From the NCBI GenBank assembly GCA_039914705.1, contig JBDSOT010000083.1, forward strand, positions 1-6,588: a DNA stretch of 6,588 nucleotides. The letters are read 5' to 3'. Shown piece by piece: positions 1 through 5,098 of this stretch. Origin of the DNA: JBDSTW01 sp039914705 (GTDB taxonomy: Bacteria; Pseudomonadota; Gammaproteobacteria; SURF-13). The notes below the pieces were generated by a model. The model was given only the letters and a program-made list of their open reading frames with translations. It was not told where the DNA came from and searched no databases. The position numbers and the translations under genes are program-made. Every line of letters begins with the position of its first letter. The stretch's first letter is position 1.

Positions 1-52
1 ACAACCAGTGAAAAAACTGAATGTGCCATTCTTATTCATCAGCTAAAGCAAT

Positions 53-76
53 CCCGCCCGACGAGTGCCGGGCGGG
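53..76 (-). terminator. Probable terminator hairpin after the lipoprotein gene
   Basis: A perfect 8 bp G+C-only stem (CCCGCCCG at 53-60 pairing with CGGGCGGG at 69-76) encloses an 8-base loop. It starts 22 bp past the stop codon of the lipoprotein gene, in the direction of that gene's transcription. The following minus-strand bases (ATTGCTTTAGC) give only a weak U-run, so it is either a weak intrinsic terminator or an mRNA 3'-end stabiliser. Confidence 0.55.
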
Positions 77-98
77 TGTATCGGTAGAAGTAAAGCCT

Positions 99-488
99 TT
101 ACTGTATGGTCCACGTCGCCGGTTGGCCCGCTTCAACAGTGACGCTACCCTTTGGACTGTGCGAGTTGCCTGCATCGGTGGCGACCAGATTAATCGTCGT
201 GCCAGCAGCCGCTTCGACATCGAAAGTCTTGGTTTCATTGGGTTGTACCGCACCCAGTTGTTTTGAACCTTGACCCATATCCGCGCTAACCGTCATTTCA
301 TGGGGCATCGGATTAGTAACGCTGATCTGAGCCGTTCCGGACGTCATGCTACCGGTCATGGTGCTGTCAGTGCTGGTGTCGCCCGCAGCAGTGGTTGCGG
401 ACTTATCACCGGAGGGTCCGCAGGCCGTCAGGCCGGCCAGCATCAATGCAGCTGATAACGATAATAGATAATTTACATTTTTGTTCAT
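99..488 (-). CDS. Small secreted lipoprotein of unknown function
   Basis: This 129-residue protein begins with a lysine-containing n-region and a hydrophobic stretch (about residues 7-19), followed by a lipobox L20-T-A-C23. It should therefore be exported, lipidated on Cys23 and anchored in a membrane. Gly24 after the cysteine, rather than Asp, favours the outer membrane. Residues 24-52 form a Ser/Thr/Gly/Asp-rich flexible linker. Residues 53-129 alternate hydrophobic and polar positions (ISVTNPMPHEMTVSAD, then TINLVATDAG, then SVTVEAG), which suggests a compact all-beta domain. No catalytic or metal-binding motif was recognised, and no family can be named. The start is supported by GAGAGG seven bases upstream. 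The gene is last in the co-oriented cluster, 221 bp after the SDR gene, with a terminator-like hairpin behind it, so it is probably its own transcription unit. Confidence 0.85.
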   Translation of the reverse strand: MNKNVNYLLSLSAALMLAGLTACGPSGDKSATTAAGDTSTDSTMTGSMTSGTAQISVTNPMPHEMTVSADMGQGSKQLGAVQPNETKTFDVEAAAGTTINLVATDAGNSHSPKGSVTVEAGQPATWTIQ

Positions 489-591
489 GGTTTAGCCTCT
501 CTATGGGTGGGTGAAATGGTAGCGCAGACCCCTATCGGGCGCGCAGGGTGAATACTTACGCGATTAATCATTATTACGTCCTTGCCCGTAA

Positions 592-615
592 TATATAACA
601 AGTTATATAACAAGT
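592..615. repeat. Perfect 12 bp tandem direct repeat, A+T-rich
   Basis: TATATAACAAGT occurs twice head-to-tail with no mismatch (592-603 and 604-615), in the gap upstream of the lipoprotein gene. On the minus strand each copy reads ACTTGTTATATA and so contains a TTGTTA (-35-like) and a TATA element. No pair with ideal 16-18 bp spacing was found. It could be a promoter-region duplication or a pair of regulator half-sites. Function is unproven. Confidence 0.75.
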
Positions 616-709
616 GCTCTTTCCTGTGACTCGTACAGAGGCTTAGATGGGCTAATCCCGATTTTACTCAATATATTAATCGGCGGCCTGTTGTTGGCGC
701 GCTCCCATT

Positions 710-1807
710 CTATAATCCATGGCGGCGGTCATAGCGTCCGCCGGACTCTTCAAGCCACGCCGGAGGATCCAGCTTATTGTCCTGGTACCAGGCCAGTGGT
801 TCGGCCTTCAGCCTCGCGATAATCTGCGGTAGTGTGTCCAGCAAGGAATGCCGAGGCTGCCAGCCGAGCAGGGTATGGGCGCGTGTGCAATCCAGAACGT
901 AATGATCATCGGCAAGATCGAGCCTCCACGGCTCGATGAACGGCTTCTCACCCAACGGGATCACCTCGTCGATCCACGCGCCAGTGGTGGCCAAGGCCTT
1001 AGGTATCTCGCGCGTGTCCCAATCCTCGTTGTGAATCAGCCGCCCGAGTTTGTATTGCAATTTGTAGTAGCTTAATGTCTCGGATTCGCCCAGCATCAGG
1101 GTCAATTCCGATGGCATCTGTGCGCGCCGCTGCACGAGCAGCAGCAGTGCCTGCACCAGATCGTCGACGTGCAGACAGGCCTGTCCGTGGGTGCTATCGC
1201 CGGGAAATACTGAACTCAATAGCGAGCGCTCATGGATGCGCTGAATCTGGTGCGCGAGTAGCGGCGCGTGACAGCCATCATCATAGGTAGCTGCGATGCG
1301 CAGCAGCACAACGGGCATAGCGCCGTGCTGGTCGCGGATCAATTGCTCCGCTTCAAACTTGGATTGTGGATACGCCCACTTCGGGTCCAATGGCCAATCC
1401 TCATTGATACGCTGACCGGATTCACAAGGCGCGTGCACCAGCATGGTGCTGACGAAGATGAATTGCTCTACCTGAAAATTCCGCAACTCACGTAATAAGT
1501 GCCCGGTGCCGCGTACATTAATCGCATCGTAATGCGGGCTGGGTGCGCCGGAAGAATCGTAATACTCGGCGAGGTGAATAACCGAGGCAATACGCTGTCC
1601 ATAATTCGCCCGCACTTTATCAAAGGCGTCACGCACGTCTTTGGCGGAGCCAATATCGCAATGAATAAATTCTAAACCAGATGCAGAACAAGAATCGCGA
1701 TCCAGGCCTGCGACGGTGAATGATTCAGCCAATTTTTGCGCGGCCTGAGTGCCGACCAGTCCGCTACTGCCGGTGATAAGTACTAATTCTTTTTGCGAAG
1801 AAGCCAA
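710..1807 (-). CDS. NAD(P)-dependent epimerase/dehydratase, extended SDR family
   Basis: This 365-residue cytosolic enzyme belongs to the extended short-chain dehydrogenase/reductase family. The Rossmann dinucleotide-binding motif TGSSGLVG is at residues 12-19, with Asp36 at the end of the second strand, which usually means NAD rather than NADP preference. The HLAEYYD segment (78-84) and N97-V-R-G-T follow the family pattern. The catalytic set is Ser120/Thr121, Tyr146 and Lys150 (YPQSK). Length fits extended SDRs that act on nucleotide sugars, sterols or related substrates, but the C-terminal substrate domain does not identify the substrate. The C-terminus (LAWYQDNKLDPPAWLEESGG) is Trp/Pro-rich beyond the usual fold. 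The start is supported by AGGAGA six bases upstream. It follows the SRPBCC gene after a hairpin-rich 320 bp gap, so it is probably transcribed separately. Confidence 0.9.
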   Translation of the reverse strand: MASSQKELVLITGSSGLVGTQAAQKLAESFTVAGLDRDSCSASGLEFIHCDIGSAKDVRDAFDKVRANYGQRIASVIHLAEYYDSSGAPSPHYDAINVRGTGHLLRELRNFQVEQFIFVSTMLVHAPCESGQRINEDWPLDPKWAYPQSKFEAEQLIRDQHGAMPVVLLRIAATYDDGCHAPLLAHQIQRIHERSLLSSVFPGDSTHGQACLHVDDLVQALLLLVQRRAQMPSELTLMLGESETLSYYKLQYKLGRLIHNEDWDTREIPKALATTGAWIDEVIPLGEKPFIEPWRLDLADDHYVLDCTRAHTLLGWQPRHSLLDTLPQIIARLKAEPLAWYQDNKLDPPAWLEESGGRYDRRHGL

Positions 1808-1883
1808 TGCGCTGTCTCCTAAGTTTTAATTTTAACCACAATTCTGGAGGAGCATCCGAAAATGATGTCATTGTGTCAGCTAA

Positions 1884-1910
1884 GGAAGCTCTGATTTACT
1901 CAGAGCTTCC
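1884..1910. repeat. Perfect 11 bp inverted repeat, 5-base loop
   Basis: GGAAGCTCTGA (1884-1894) pairs without mismatch with TCAGAGCTTCC (1900-1910) around loop TTTAC. It forms the left end of the putative 151 bp element. Neither strand has a U-run after it, so it does not look like an intrinsic terminator. Confidence 0.85.
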
Positions 1911-1932
1911 TGCGCTACAGGGATGTACCGCT

Positions 1933-1962
1933 ATTTTTCAAACGCACAAGTGTTTGAAAAAT
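1933..1962. repeat. Inverted repeat, 13-pair stem, 4-base loop
   Basis: ATTTTTCAAAC (1933-1943) pairs perfectly with GTTTGAAAAAT (1952-1962). A G-U and a C-G pair extend the stem inward to a loop of ACAA (1946-1949). The arms are A+T-rich, and it lies in the middle of the putative 151 bp element. Confidence 0.8.
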
Positions 1963-1996
1963 TAAGAAAAGAAAAATTACATTTTTTGCTTTTCGT

Positions 1997-2029
1997 CTCT
2001 GAAAATTCCATGGATGGAATTATTCAGAG
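1997..2029. repeat. Inverted repeat with single bulge, 14-pair stem
   Basis: CTCTGAAAATTCCA (1997-2010) pairs with TGGAATT (2015-2021) and TTCAGAG (2023-2029), leaving one bulged A at 2022 and loop TGGA. Its outer CTCTGA/TCAGAG arms are the same as those of the hairpin at 1884-1910, which ties the two ends of the putative element together. Confidence 0.75.
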
Positions 2030-2042
2030 TTTCCCTACATTA

Positions 2043-2081
2043 AATGCCGGGCTGATGATAATTAAACATCAACCCGGCATT
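2043..2081 (-). terminator. Probable terminator hairpin after the SRPBCC gene
   Basis: AATGCCGGG (2043-2051) pairs with CCCGGCATT (2073-2081). After one C/A mismatch the stem continues with TGATG (2053-2057) and CATCA (2067-2071), around a 9-base A+T loop. It starts 46 bp beyond the stop of the SRPBCC gene. The minus-strand sequence after the stem begins TAATGTAGG, so the U-run is short. It may work weakly in either direction. Confidence 0.55.
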
Positions 2082-2127
2082 GTCGGTATTTACGGATTAG
2101 GTAACATTCAGACGCTGATTTTGAACG

Positions 2128-2616
2128 CTACTGAGGATAGGTATCGCCCGGTTGTTCGGAGCGGCCACTGCGCACTCGTCCGCGCCATGCGCCGGTTTCC
2201 TGTCCGCGCGATTCAATGAAGTCCTTGAAGCGTTGCAGATCGCCTTCAACACGGGCGCTTACCAAGCCCAGCATATCGCCGACATTTTCGACGATACCTT
2301 CGGGGTCGTAGCTCAACTCCAGCAATACCGTAGTCGTATTATCATCGATAGGGTGAAAGGTAACTACGCCGATGTTATATGCACCGGAGACACTGTGCCA
2401 GGCGATGCGGTAATCCGGCACCTGGTCGGTGATCACTGCATCCCATTCAGTTTCCTTGCCGCCGATGTTCGCGCGCCAATGCAGTTGCGTGTCGGTTAAC
2501 TGTTTTACTTCCACCACGCCTTCCATAAATGCCGGAAAGTCCTCGAACTGCGTCCATTGATTGTAAGCGACGCTGATCGGCACATTTACGTCGATGGTTT
2601 TTTCAATATGTTCCAT
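2128..2616 (-). CDS. SRPBCC-fold (polyketide cyclase/COQ10-like) protein
   Basis: This 162-residue protein has the START/Bet v1-type helix-grip pattern. It opens with a strand (HIEKTIDVNVP, 3-13), then a helix with the common Y-N-Q-W...F-E-D-F-P-A-F-M-E-G-V signature (18-34). Antiparallel strands through about residue 103 and a long C-terminal helix (about 112-135) follow. After the helix comes GQETGAWRG (138-146), a tail I associate with stand-alone bacterial SRPBCC proteins, then a basic/polar end. The fold binds hydrophobic ligands such as lipids, quinones or polyketides; the ligand here is unknown and no enzymatic residue can be asserted. No signal peptide or membrane segment is present, so it is cytosolic or peripherally membrane-bound. 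The start is supported by AGGAGA seven bases upstream. It lies 65 bp after the dehydrogenase gene, so co-transcription with it is possible. Confidence 0.88.
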   Translation of the reverse strand: MEHIEKTIDVNVPISVAYNQWTQFEDFPAFMEGVVEVKQLTDTQLHWRANIGGKETEWDAVITDQVPDYRIAWHSVSGAYNIGVVTFHPIDDNTTTVLLELSYDPEGIVENVGDMLGLVSARVEGDLQRFKDFIESRGQETGAWRGRVRSGRSEQPGDTYPQ

Positions 2617-2651
2617 GATGATTCTCCTTTTTAGAAATAAAGCCGCCTATG

Positions 2652-2672
2652 TATTGCTGAACTACCGCAATA
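2652..2672. repeat. Short inverted repeat in the dehydrogenase-SRPBCC gap
   Basis: TATTGC (2652-2657) and GCAATA (2667-2672) flank a 9-base spacer in the 65 bp gap between the two genes. It is too short and too A+T-rich to act as a strong terminator. It could be a regulator half-site pair or chance. Confidence 0.3.
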
Positions 2673-2681
2673 GTTTGACTG

Positions 2682-3827
2682 TTAATCCCCAGCTGACGGC
2701 GGCGAGGCATTGACGAGTTGCGGCTTGCGAACCGCAGGAAGATTGATTGCCTGTTTTAAAGTGGGTCGTTTTTTGTGCATGAAGCTGCTAAGTTTTGCAG
2801 GCTTTCCGCCGGTCTGTGCCGAGCGGTACAAGGCGCGGATGATACGTACATCGGCCAAGCCCTCTGCGCCTGATGGCTCGGGTTGTTGATTTTTCTGAAT
2901 GCACTCGGAAAAATAATAAAGCTCGGCACCGAACTGATCGGCTTGGGGGAACGTGCGCTCGCGCGTGGTTCCTTTCACGGTTAGATAGTGCTTCAGTTGT
3001 TCCGCGTATTCATAGGCAGGTGCTACGCGCAATTCCCCTTTGGTGCCGACAATGCGGTATGACGACACATCCGCAGCCCCGAAGCTGCACGTGAAGCTTG
3101 CCAGACGTTCATGCGGGAAACGCATTAGGACACTGCTCATCTCATCGACTTCTTTGAAACGCCGGTCGCCGCTATTGGCGCAAAAGGCGCTTACTTCAAT
3201 GGGTTCATCCGCAAATAAATAGCGCGCCGCATTGATGCAGTAAATACCGATGTCGTATAAGGTGCCGCCGCCGAGCTCCTTTTGCAAGCGAATATCGCCT
3301 TCCTTTACCTGCATGGTGAACACGGAGTTAAAAATACGCAGATCACCCAGTTTGCCGGAGCGCGCAATCTCGATGGCCAGCAGATTTGCCTTCTCGAAAT
3401 GCAGGCGGTAGGCGATCATCAGTTTTACGTTATGTTTCTGCGCGGCTTGCATCATCGCCGTACAGTCTTGTTCAGTTATGGCCATGGGTTTTTCGCACAG
3501 CACGTGCACACCCGCGCGCGCGGCGCGCACCGTATAACTGCGGTGGAGATTATTCGGTAAGGCAATATAGACAGCATCGATCAGACCGCTGTTGAGCAGA
3601 TCGTCATATTCATCGTAGGAAAAAACCTGGGCAACACCATACTGCTTGCCGAGTTTTTTTAGTTTGACAGGGTCGTCTGAAACCAGCGCCACAAGGTCGG
3701 CGTTTTCGGCATGTGCAAAACCCGGCAACACCGCGCTTTGCGCAATATACCCCAGGCCGACTACCGCGTAGCGAACCTTCAATGTTCCCTGTGCAGGAAT
3801 CCTGGAAGTATGGGATGTTACGGCCAT
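2682..3827 (-). CDS. Gfo/Idh/MocA oxidoreductase, glucose-fructose oxidoreductase-like
   Basis: This 381-residue NAD(P)-dependent sugar-type dehydrogenase has an N-terminal Rossmann domain with VVGLGYIA (22-29, GxGxxA) and the family's ECP/EKP signature C-E-K-P (111-114) containing catalytic Lys113. The C-terminal alpha/beta domain carries GGGTLYDIGIY (186-196). Asp192 and Tyr196 match the active-site DIGIY of Zymomonas glucose-fructose oxidoreductase as I recall that sequence, and similarity continues through DEPIEV and the C-terminal EGLADVRIIRALY. Unlike periplasmic GFOR, no twin-arginine signal is present, so this enzyme should be cytosolic. The substrate is unknown. Residues 347-381 form a basic, proline-containing tail. 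An in-frame ATG at 3866 would add 13 residues, but AAGGAGAT sits directly before 3827 and decides the start. A TTGAGA-17-TAGCCT promoter candidate lies upstream. Confidence 0.92.
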   Translation of the reverse strand: MAVTSHTSRIPAQGTLKVRYAVVGLGYIAQSAVLPGFAHAENADLVALVSDDPVKLKKLGKQYGVAQVFSYDEYDDLLNSGLIDAVYIALPNNLHRSYTVRAARAGVHVLCEKPMAITEQDCTAMMQAAQKHNVKLMIAYRLHFEKANLLAIEIARSGKLGDLRIFNSVFTMQVKEGDIRLQKELGGGTLYDIGIYCINAARYLFADEPIEVSAFCANSGDRRFKEVDEMSSVLMRFPHERLASFTCSFGAADVSSYRIVGTKGELRVAPAYEYAEQLKHYLTVKGTTRERTFPQADQFGAELYYFSECIQKNQQPEPSGAEGLADVRIIRALYRSAQTGGKPAKLSSFMHKKRPTLKQAINLPAVRKPQLVNASPPSAGD

Positions 3828-3831
3828 AACG

Positions 3832-3839
3832 ATCTCCTT
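3832..3839 (-). promoter_or_regulatory. Ribosome binding site fixing the dehydrogenase start
   Basis: The minus strand reads AAGGAGAT, ending four bases before the ATG at 3827 (AGGAG to ATG spacing is six). No comparable site precedes the alternative in-frame ATG at 3866, so the shorter 381-residue product is preferred. Confidence 0.8.
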
Positions 3840-3940
3840 ATCGCGTATTGCCCACATTCGGAACAAAAAATGGAAATAGACTCAGCTGTCAGGCTAAAGC
3901 CTTTCCGTAGTAGTCTCAACTCGGTGTCAATTAAAACAGC

Positions 3941-3964
3941 GACTCTCCTTGTAAATAGAGAGTC
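3941..3964 (-). terminator. Intrinsic terminator after the membrane protein gene
   Basis: GACTCTC (3941-3947) pairs with GAGAGTC (3958-3964) around a 10-base loop, 14 bp after the stop codon of the membrane protein gene. On the minus strand the stem is followed by GCTGTTTTAATT, which supplies a U-run. The plus strand also continues with ACTTTT, so it could act in both directions. It separates the membrane protein gene from the dehydrogenase gene. Confidence 0.6.
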
Positions 3965-3978
3965 ACTTTTCCGTCAAC

Positions 3979-4710
3979 TTATATCTGCGCCGAAAGATTA
4001 CTGCTGTTAGTGCCCATGCTTACATGACCGGAATCCTGGCTGCGTCGGCTGGTTGCGCGTATACCCGCCGCCCCGCCGCCGATGCCTAACAGCATAGACA
4101 AGAGCACACCGGCAAACAGCCACCAAGAGGCCTTGGCCAGCGCGGAAACGGTATTGTCCGCAACCTCGCGCACTTGCGGCGACATCTGATCGCCTTGCAC
4201 GATGGCGGCGGCCTGATCGACTACCTGGCCCGCCTGCTGGCGTAGATCCTGACCAGCCTGTGCAGCACGGCTATCCGGATTTGCCGCCTGCGAAACCGCA
4301 CCTTGAGCCGCGCCCTGTAAACCTTGACCGAGGACATTGAAGGTGCCGCCCAACATGGAGCCAACGGCCGTAGTAGCGAGATAGGCGAACAGGACGGTGG
4401 TAACGCCCCACGATACAAAGCCGTGAAACAGTCCGTCGCCCATGCGTGACAGTCCGGACATCCGCGCCGCGACATAGCCGCCGACAAAGGCCGAGATCAA
4501 CATACTGATGCCGGTCCAGATGCCGGTGGCAATGGGTACGCTACCGGCCGGATCGGCGGATTGCGGGTCGACTGCTGACAGGCCTGCGGCAACACCGAGC
4601 AGGGCAAGCAGCATGTAAGTCGCCAAACCGACGATTACGCCCGCAAAAATTGAACCCCAGCTAATCCATGAAAAGTATGACCTGCGTGAAACAATTCTGT
4701 GAGCTTCCAT
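3979..4710 (-). CDS. Multi-pass membrane protein with Ala/Gln-rich central segment
   Basis: This 243-residue inner-membrane protein is of unknown function. It has four likely membrane segments: about 15-46 (long, glycine- and tryptophan-containing), 60-83, 95-121 and 194-217. Between the third and fourth lies an Ala/Gln/Gly-rich soluble stretch (about 122-190) containing repeated Q-A-A, A-G-Q and V-D-Q-A-A units. It reads as an amphipathic helix and recalls LEA- or apolipoprotein-like sequence. The C-terminal 26 residues are polar and Ser/Arg-rich. The overall layout resembles YrzE/TIGR04086-like hypothetical membrane proteins, but I cannot assign a family with confidence. The start is supported by AAGGAGAT six bases upstream. 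A -10-like TATAAAT (4737-4743) and a near-palindrome (4755-4776) precede it, and a terminator-like hairpin follows it, so it is probably monocistronic. Confidence 0.85.
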   Translation of the reverse strand: MEAHRIVSRRSYFSWISWGSIFAGVIVGLATYMLLALLGVAAGLSAVDPQSADPAGSVPIATGIWTGISMLISAFVGGYVAARMSGLSRMGDGLFHGFVSWGVTTVLFAYLATTAVGSMLGGTFNVLGQGLQGAAQGAVSQAANPDSRAAQAGQDLRQQAGQVVDQAAAIVQGDQMSPQVREVADNTVSALAKASWWLFAGVLLSMLLGIGGGAAGIRATSRRSQDSGHVSMGTNSSNLSAQI

Positions 4711-4754
4711 CTCTGTATCTCCTTAGTTAACGAATGATTTATAACGCTATGGCC

Positions 4755-4776
4755 TCAACTTGAATATTAATGTTGA
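4755..4776. promoter_or_regulatory. 22 bp near-palindrome, possible operator
   Basis: TCAAC (4755-4759) and GTTGA (4772-4776) flank a centre AATATT (4763-4768); 18 of 22 positions are symmetric. It lies 45 bp upstream of the membrane protein start and just upstream of a minus-strand -10-like TATAAAT (4737-4743). Position and symmetry fit a dimeric regulator site. It is too A+T-rich to be a good terminator. Confidence 0.4.
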
Positions 4777-4794
4777 CGGGATTACAGGCACGGT

Positions 4795-4950
4795 TTAAAT
4801 GCGGCCTGAGATAACCAGCACGATAACCACGATCAGAATGAGTCCCAGCAATCCACTGGGGTAGTAACCCCAGCCACTACTGTAGCCCCAAGAGGGGATA
4901 GCCCCGACGAGTAAAAGTACCAAAAGAATAATCAGTATTGTCCCTAACAT
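4795..4950 (-). CDS. DUF3309-like small membrane protein
   Basis: This is a 51-residue protein made almost entirely of two membrane helices (about 2-18 and 34-49). They are joined by an aromatic, glycine-rich turn with P19-S-W-G-Y and W27-G-Y-Y-P-S-G, and the protein ends in G-R-I. The layout LGTIL..., a W/G/Y/P-S-G turn and LGLIL...GRI matches the DUF3309 family as I know it; its function is unknown. It should form a hairpin in the inner membrane. A longer reading frame to 4995 would add a charged 15-residue extension, but that lies across a hairpin arm and lacks a good ribosome binding site, whereas GGAGAGG stands right before 4950. The gene is 148 bp after the hemerythrin gene, with its own promoter candidate and a 16 bp inverted repeat in its leader. 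Confidence 0.85.
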   Translation of the reverse strand: MLGTILIILLVLLLVGAIPSWGYSSGWGYYPSGLLGLILIVVIVLVISGRI

Positions 4951-4954
4951 AGTG

Positions 4955-4961
4955 CCTCTCC
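4955..4961 (-). promoter_or_regulatory. Ribosome binding site fixing the DUF3309 start
   Basis: The minus strand reads GGAGAGG, four bases before the ATG at 4950. This favours the 51-residue product over the extended frame starting at 4995. Confidence 0.75.
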
Positions 4962-4981
4962 ATTTTGTTGTTATCCATACC

Positions 4982-5020
4982 CAGTCTGCGACCATGACAG
5001 AGGTTCATGGTCGCAGACTG
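4982..5020. repeat. Perfect 16 bp inverted repeat in the DUF3309 leader
   Basis: CAGTCTGCGACCATGA (4982-4997) is exactly complementary to 5005-5020, with a 7-base loop (4998-5004). On the minus strand it lies between the promoter candidate and the DUF3309 ribosome binding site, with no U-run after it. On the plus strand it is followed by AATCCGTTTTATATTATT, which would suit a terminator in that direction. It could be a leader hairpin, a block to antisense transcription, or the 3' hairpin of the hemerythrin mRNA. Confidence 0.85.
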
Positions 5021-5042
5021 AATCCGTTTTATATTATTGCAA

Positions 5043-5071
5043 CTTATAACAACCTATCGCCACTGTAACAA
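5043..5071 (-). promoter_or_regulatory. Candidate sigma-70-type promoter for the DUF3309 gene
   Basis: The minus strand has TTGTTA (5066-5071), a 17 bp spacer and TATAAG (5043-5048). Transcription from it would start near 5036 and give a leader of about 85 bases containing the perfect 16 bp inverted repeat. Confidence 0.45.
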
Positions 5072-5098
5072 GCTCAAAGTGCCGAGCTATAACCGTGC

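Larger units (their letters stand above)
1884..2034. mobile_element. Putative MITE or insertion-sequence remnant, 151 bp
   Basis: The segment is bounded by inverted ends: 1884-1901 (GGAAGCTCTGATTTACTC) matches the reverse complement of 2017-2034 (GGAAACTCTGAATAATTC) at 14 of 18 positions. The outside flanks are CTAA (1880-1883) and CTAC (2035-2038), a possible degenerate 4 bp target duplication. The interior is A+T-rich, encodes no convincing protein and folds into three hairpins (listed separately). Ends beginning GGAAG and CTAA-like targets recall IS5-type elements, but no transposase is present. It could instead be a structured RNA or a chance combination of hairpins. It occupies most of the 320 bp gap between the SRPBCC and SDR genes. 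Confidence 0.45.

Noticed and set aside
658..683. CCGATT/AATCGG inverted repeat downstream of the SDR gene as a terminator
   Set aside because: Six pairs around a 14-base A+T loop with no U-run on the minus strand; no clear terminator is visible for the SDR gene.
1923..2219. 98-codon plus-strand open frame across the hairpin-rich gap
   Set aside because: It has no ribosome binding site, runs through three inverted repeats, ends antisense to the SRPBCC gene and shows no recognisable domain; it is most likely a chance frame.
3828..3866. 13-residue N-terminal extension of the dehydrogenase from the ATG at 3866
   Set aside because: The strong AAGGAGAT at 3832-3839 lies inside the extension and points to the ATG at 3827; the extension residues do not resemble a signal peptide.
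3929..3951. Perfect TTGACA-like -35 on the minus strand upstream of the dehydrogenase gene
   Set aside because: No acceptable -10 lies 16-18 bp downstream; the nearby TTGAGA-17-TAGCCT pair is a better but still weak candidate.
4951..4995. 15-residue N-terminal extension of the DUF3309-like protein
   Set aside because: It begins inside an arm of the perfect inverted repeat, lacks a ribosome site and is not part of the usual family layout; GGAGAGG supports the start at 4950.
5071..5088. Hairpin AGCTC/GAGCT after the hemerythrin gene as a terminator
   Set aside because: Only five base pairs with an 8-base loop and no proper U-run; too weak to call.
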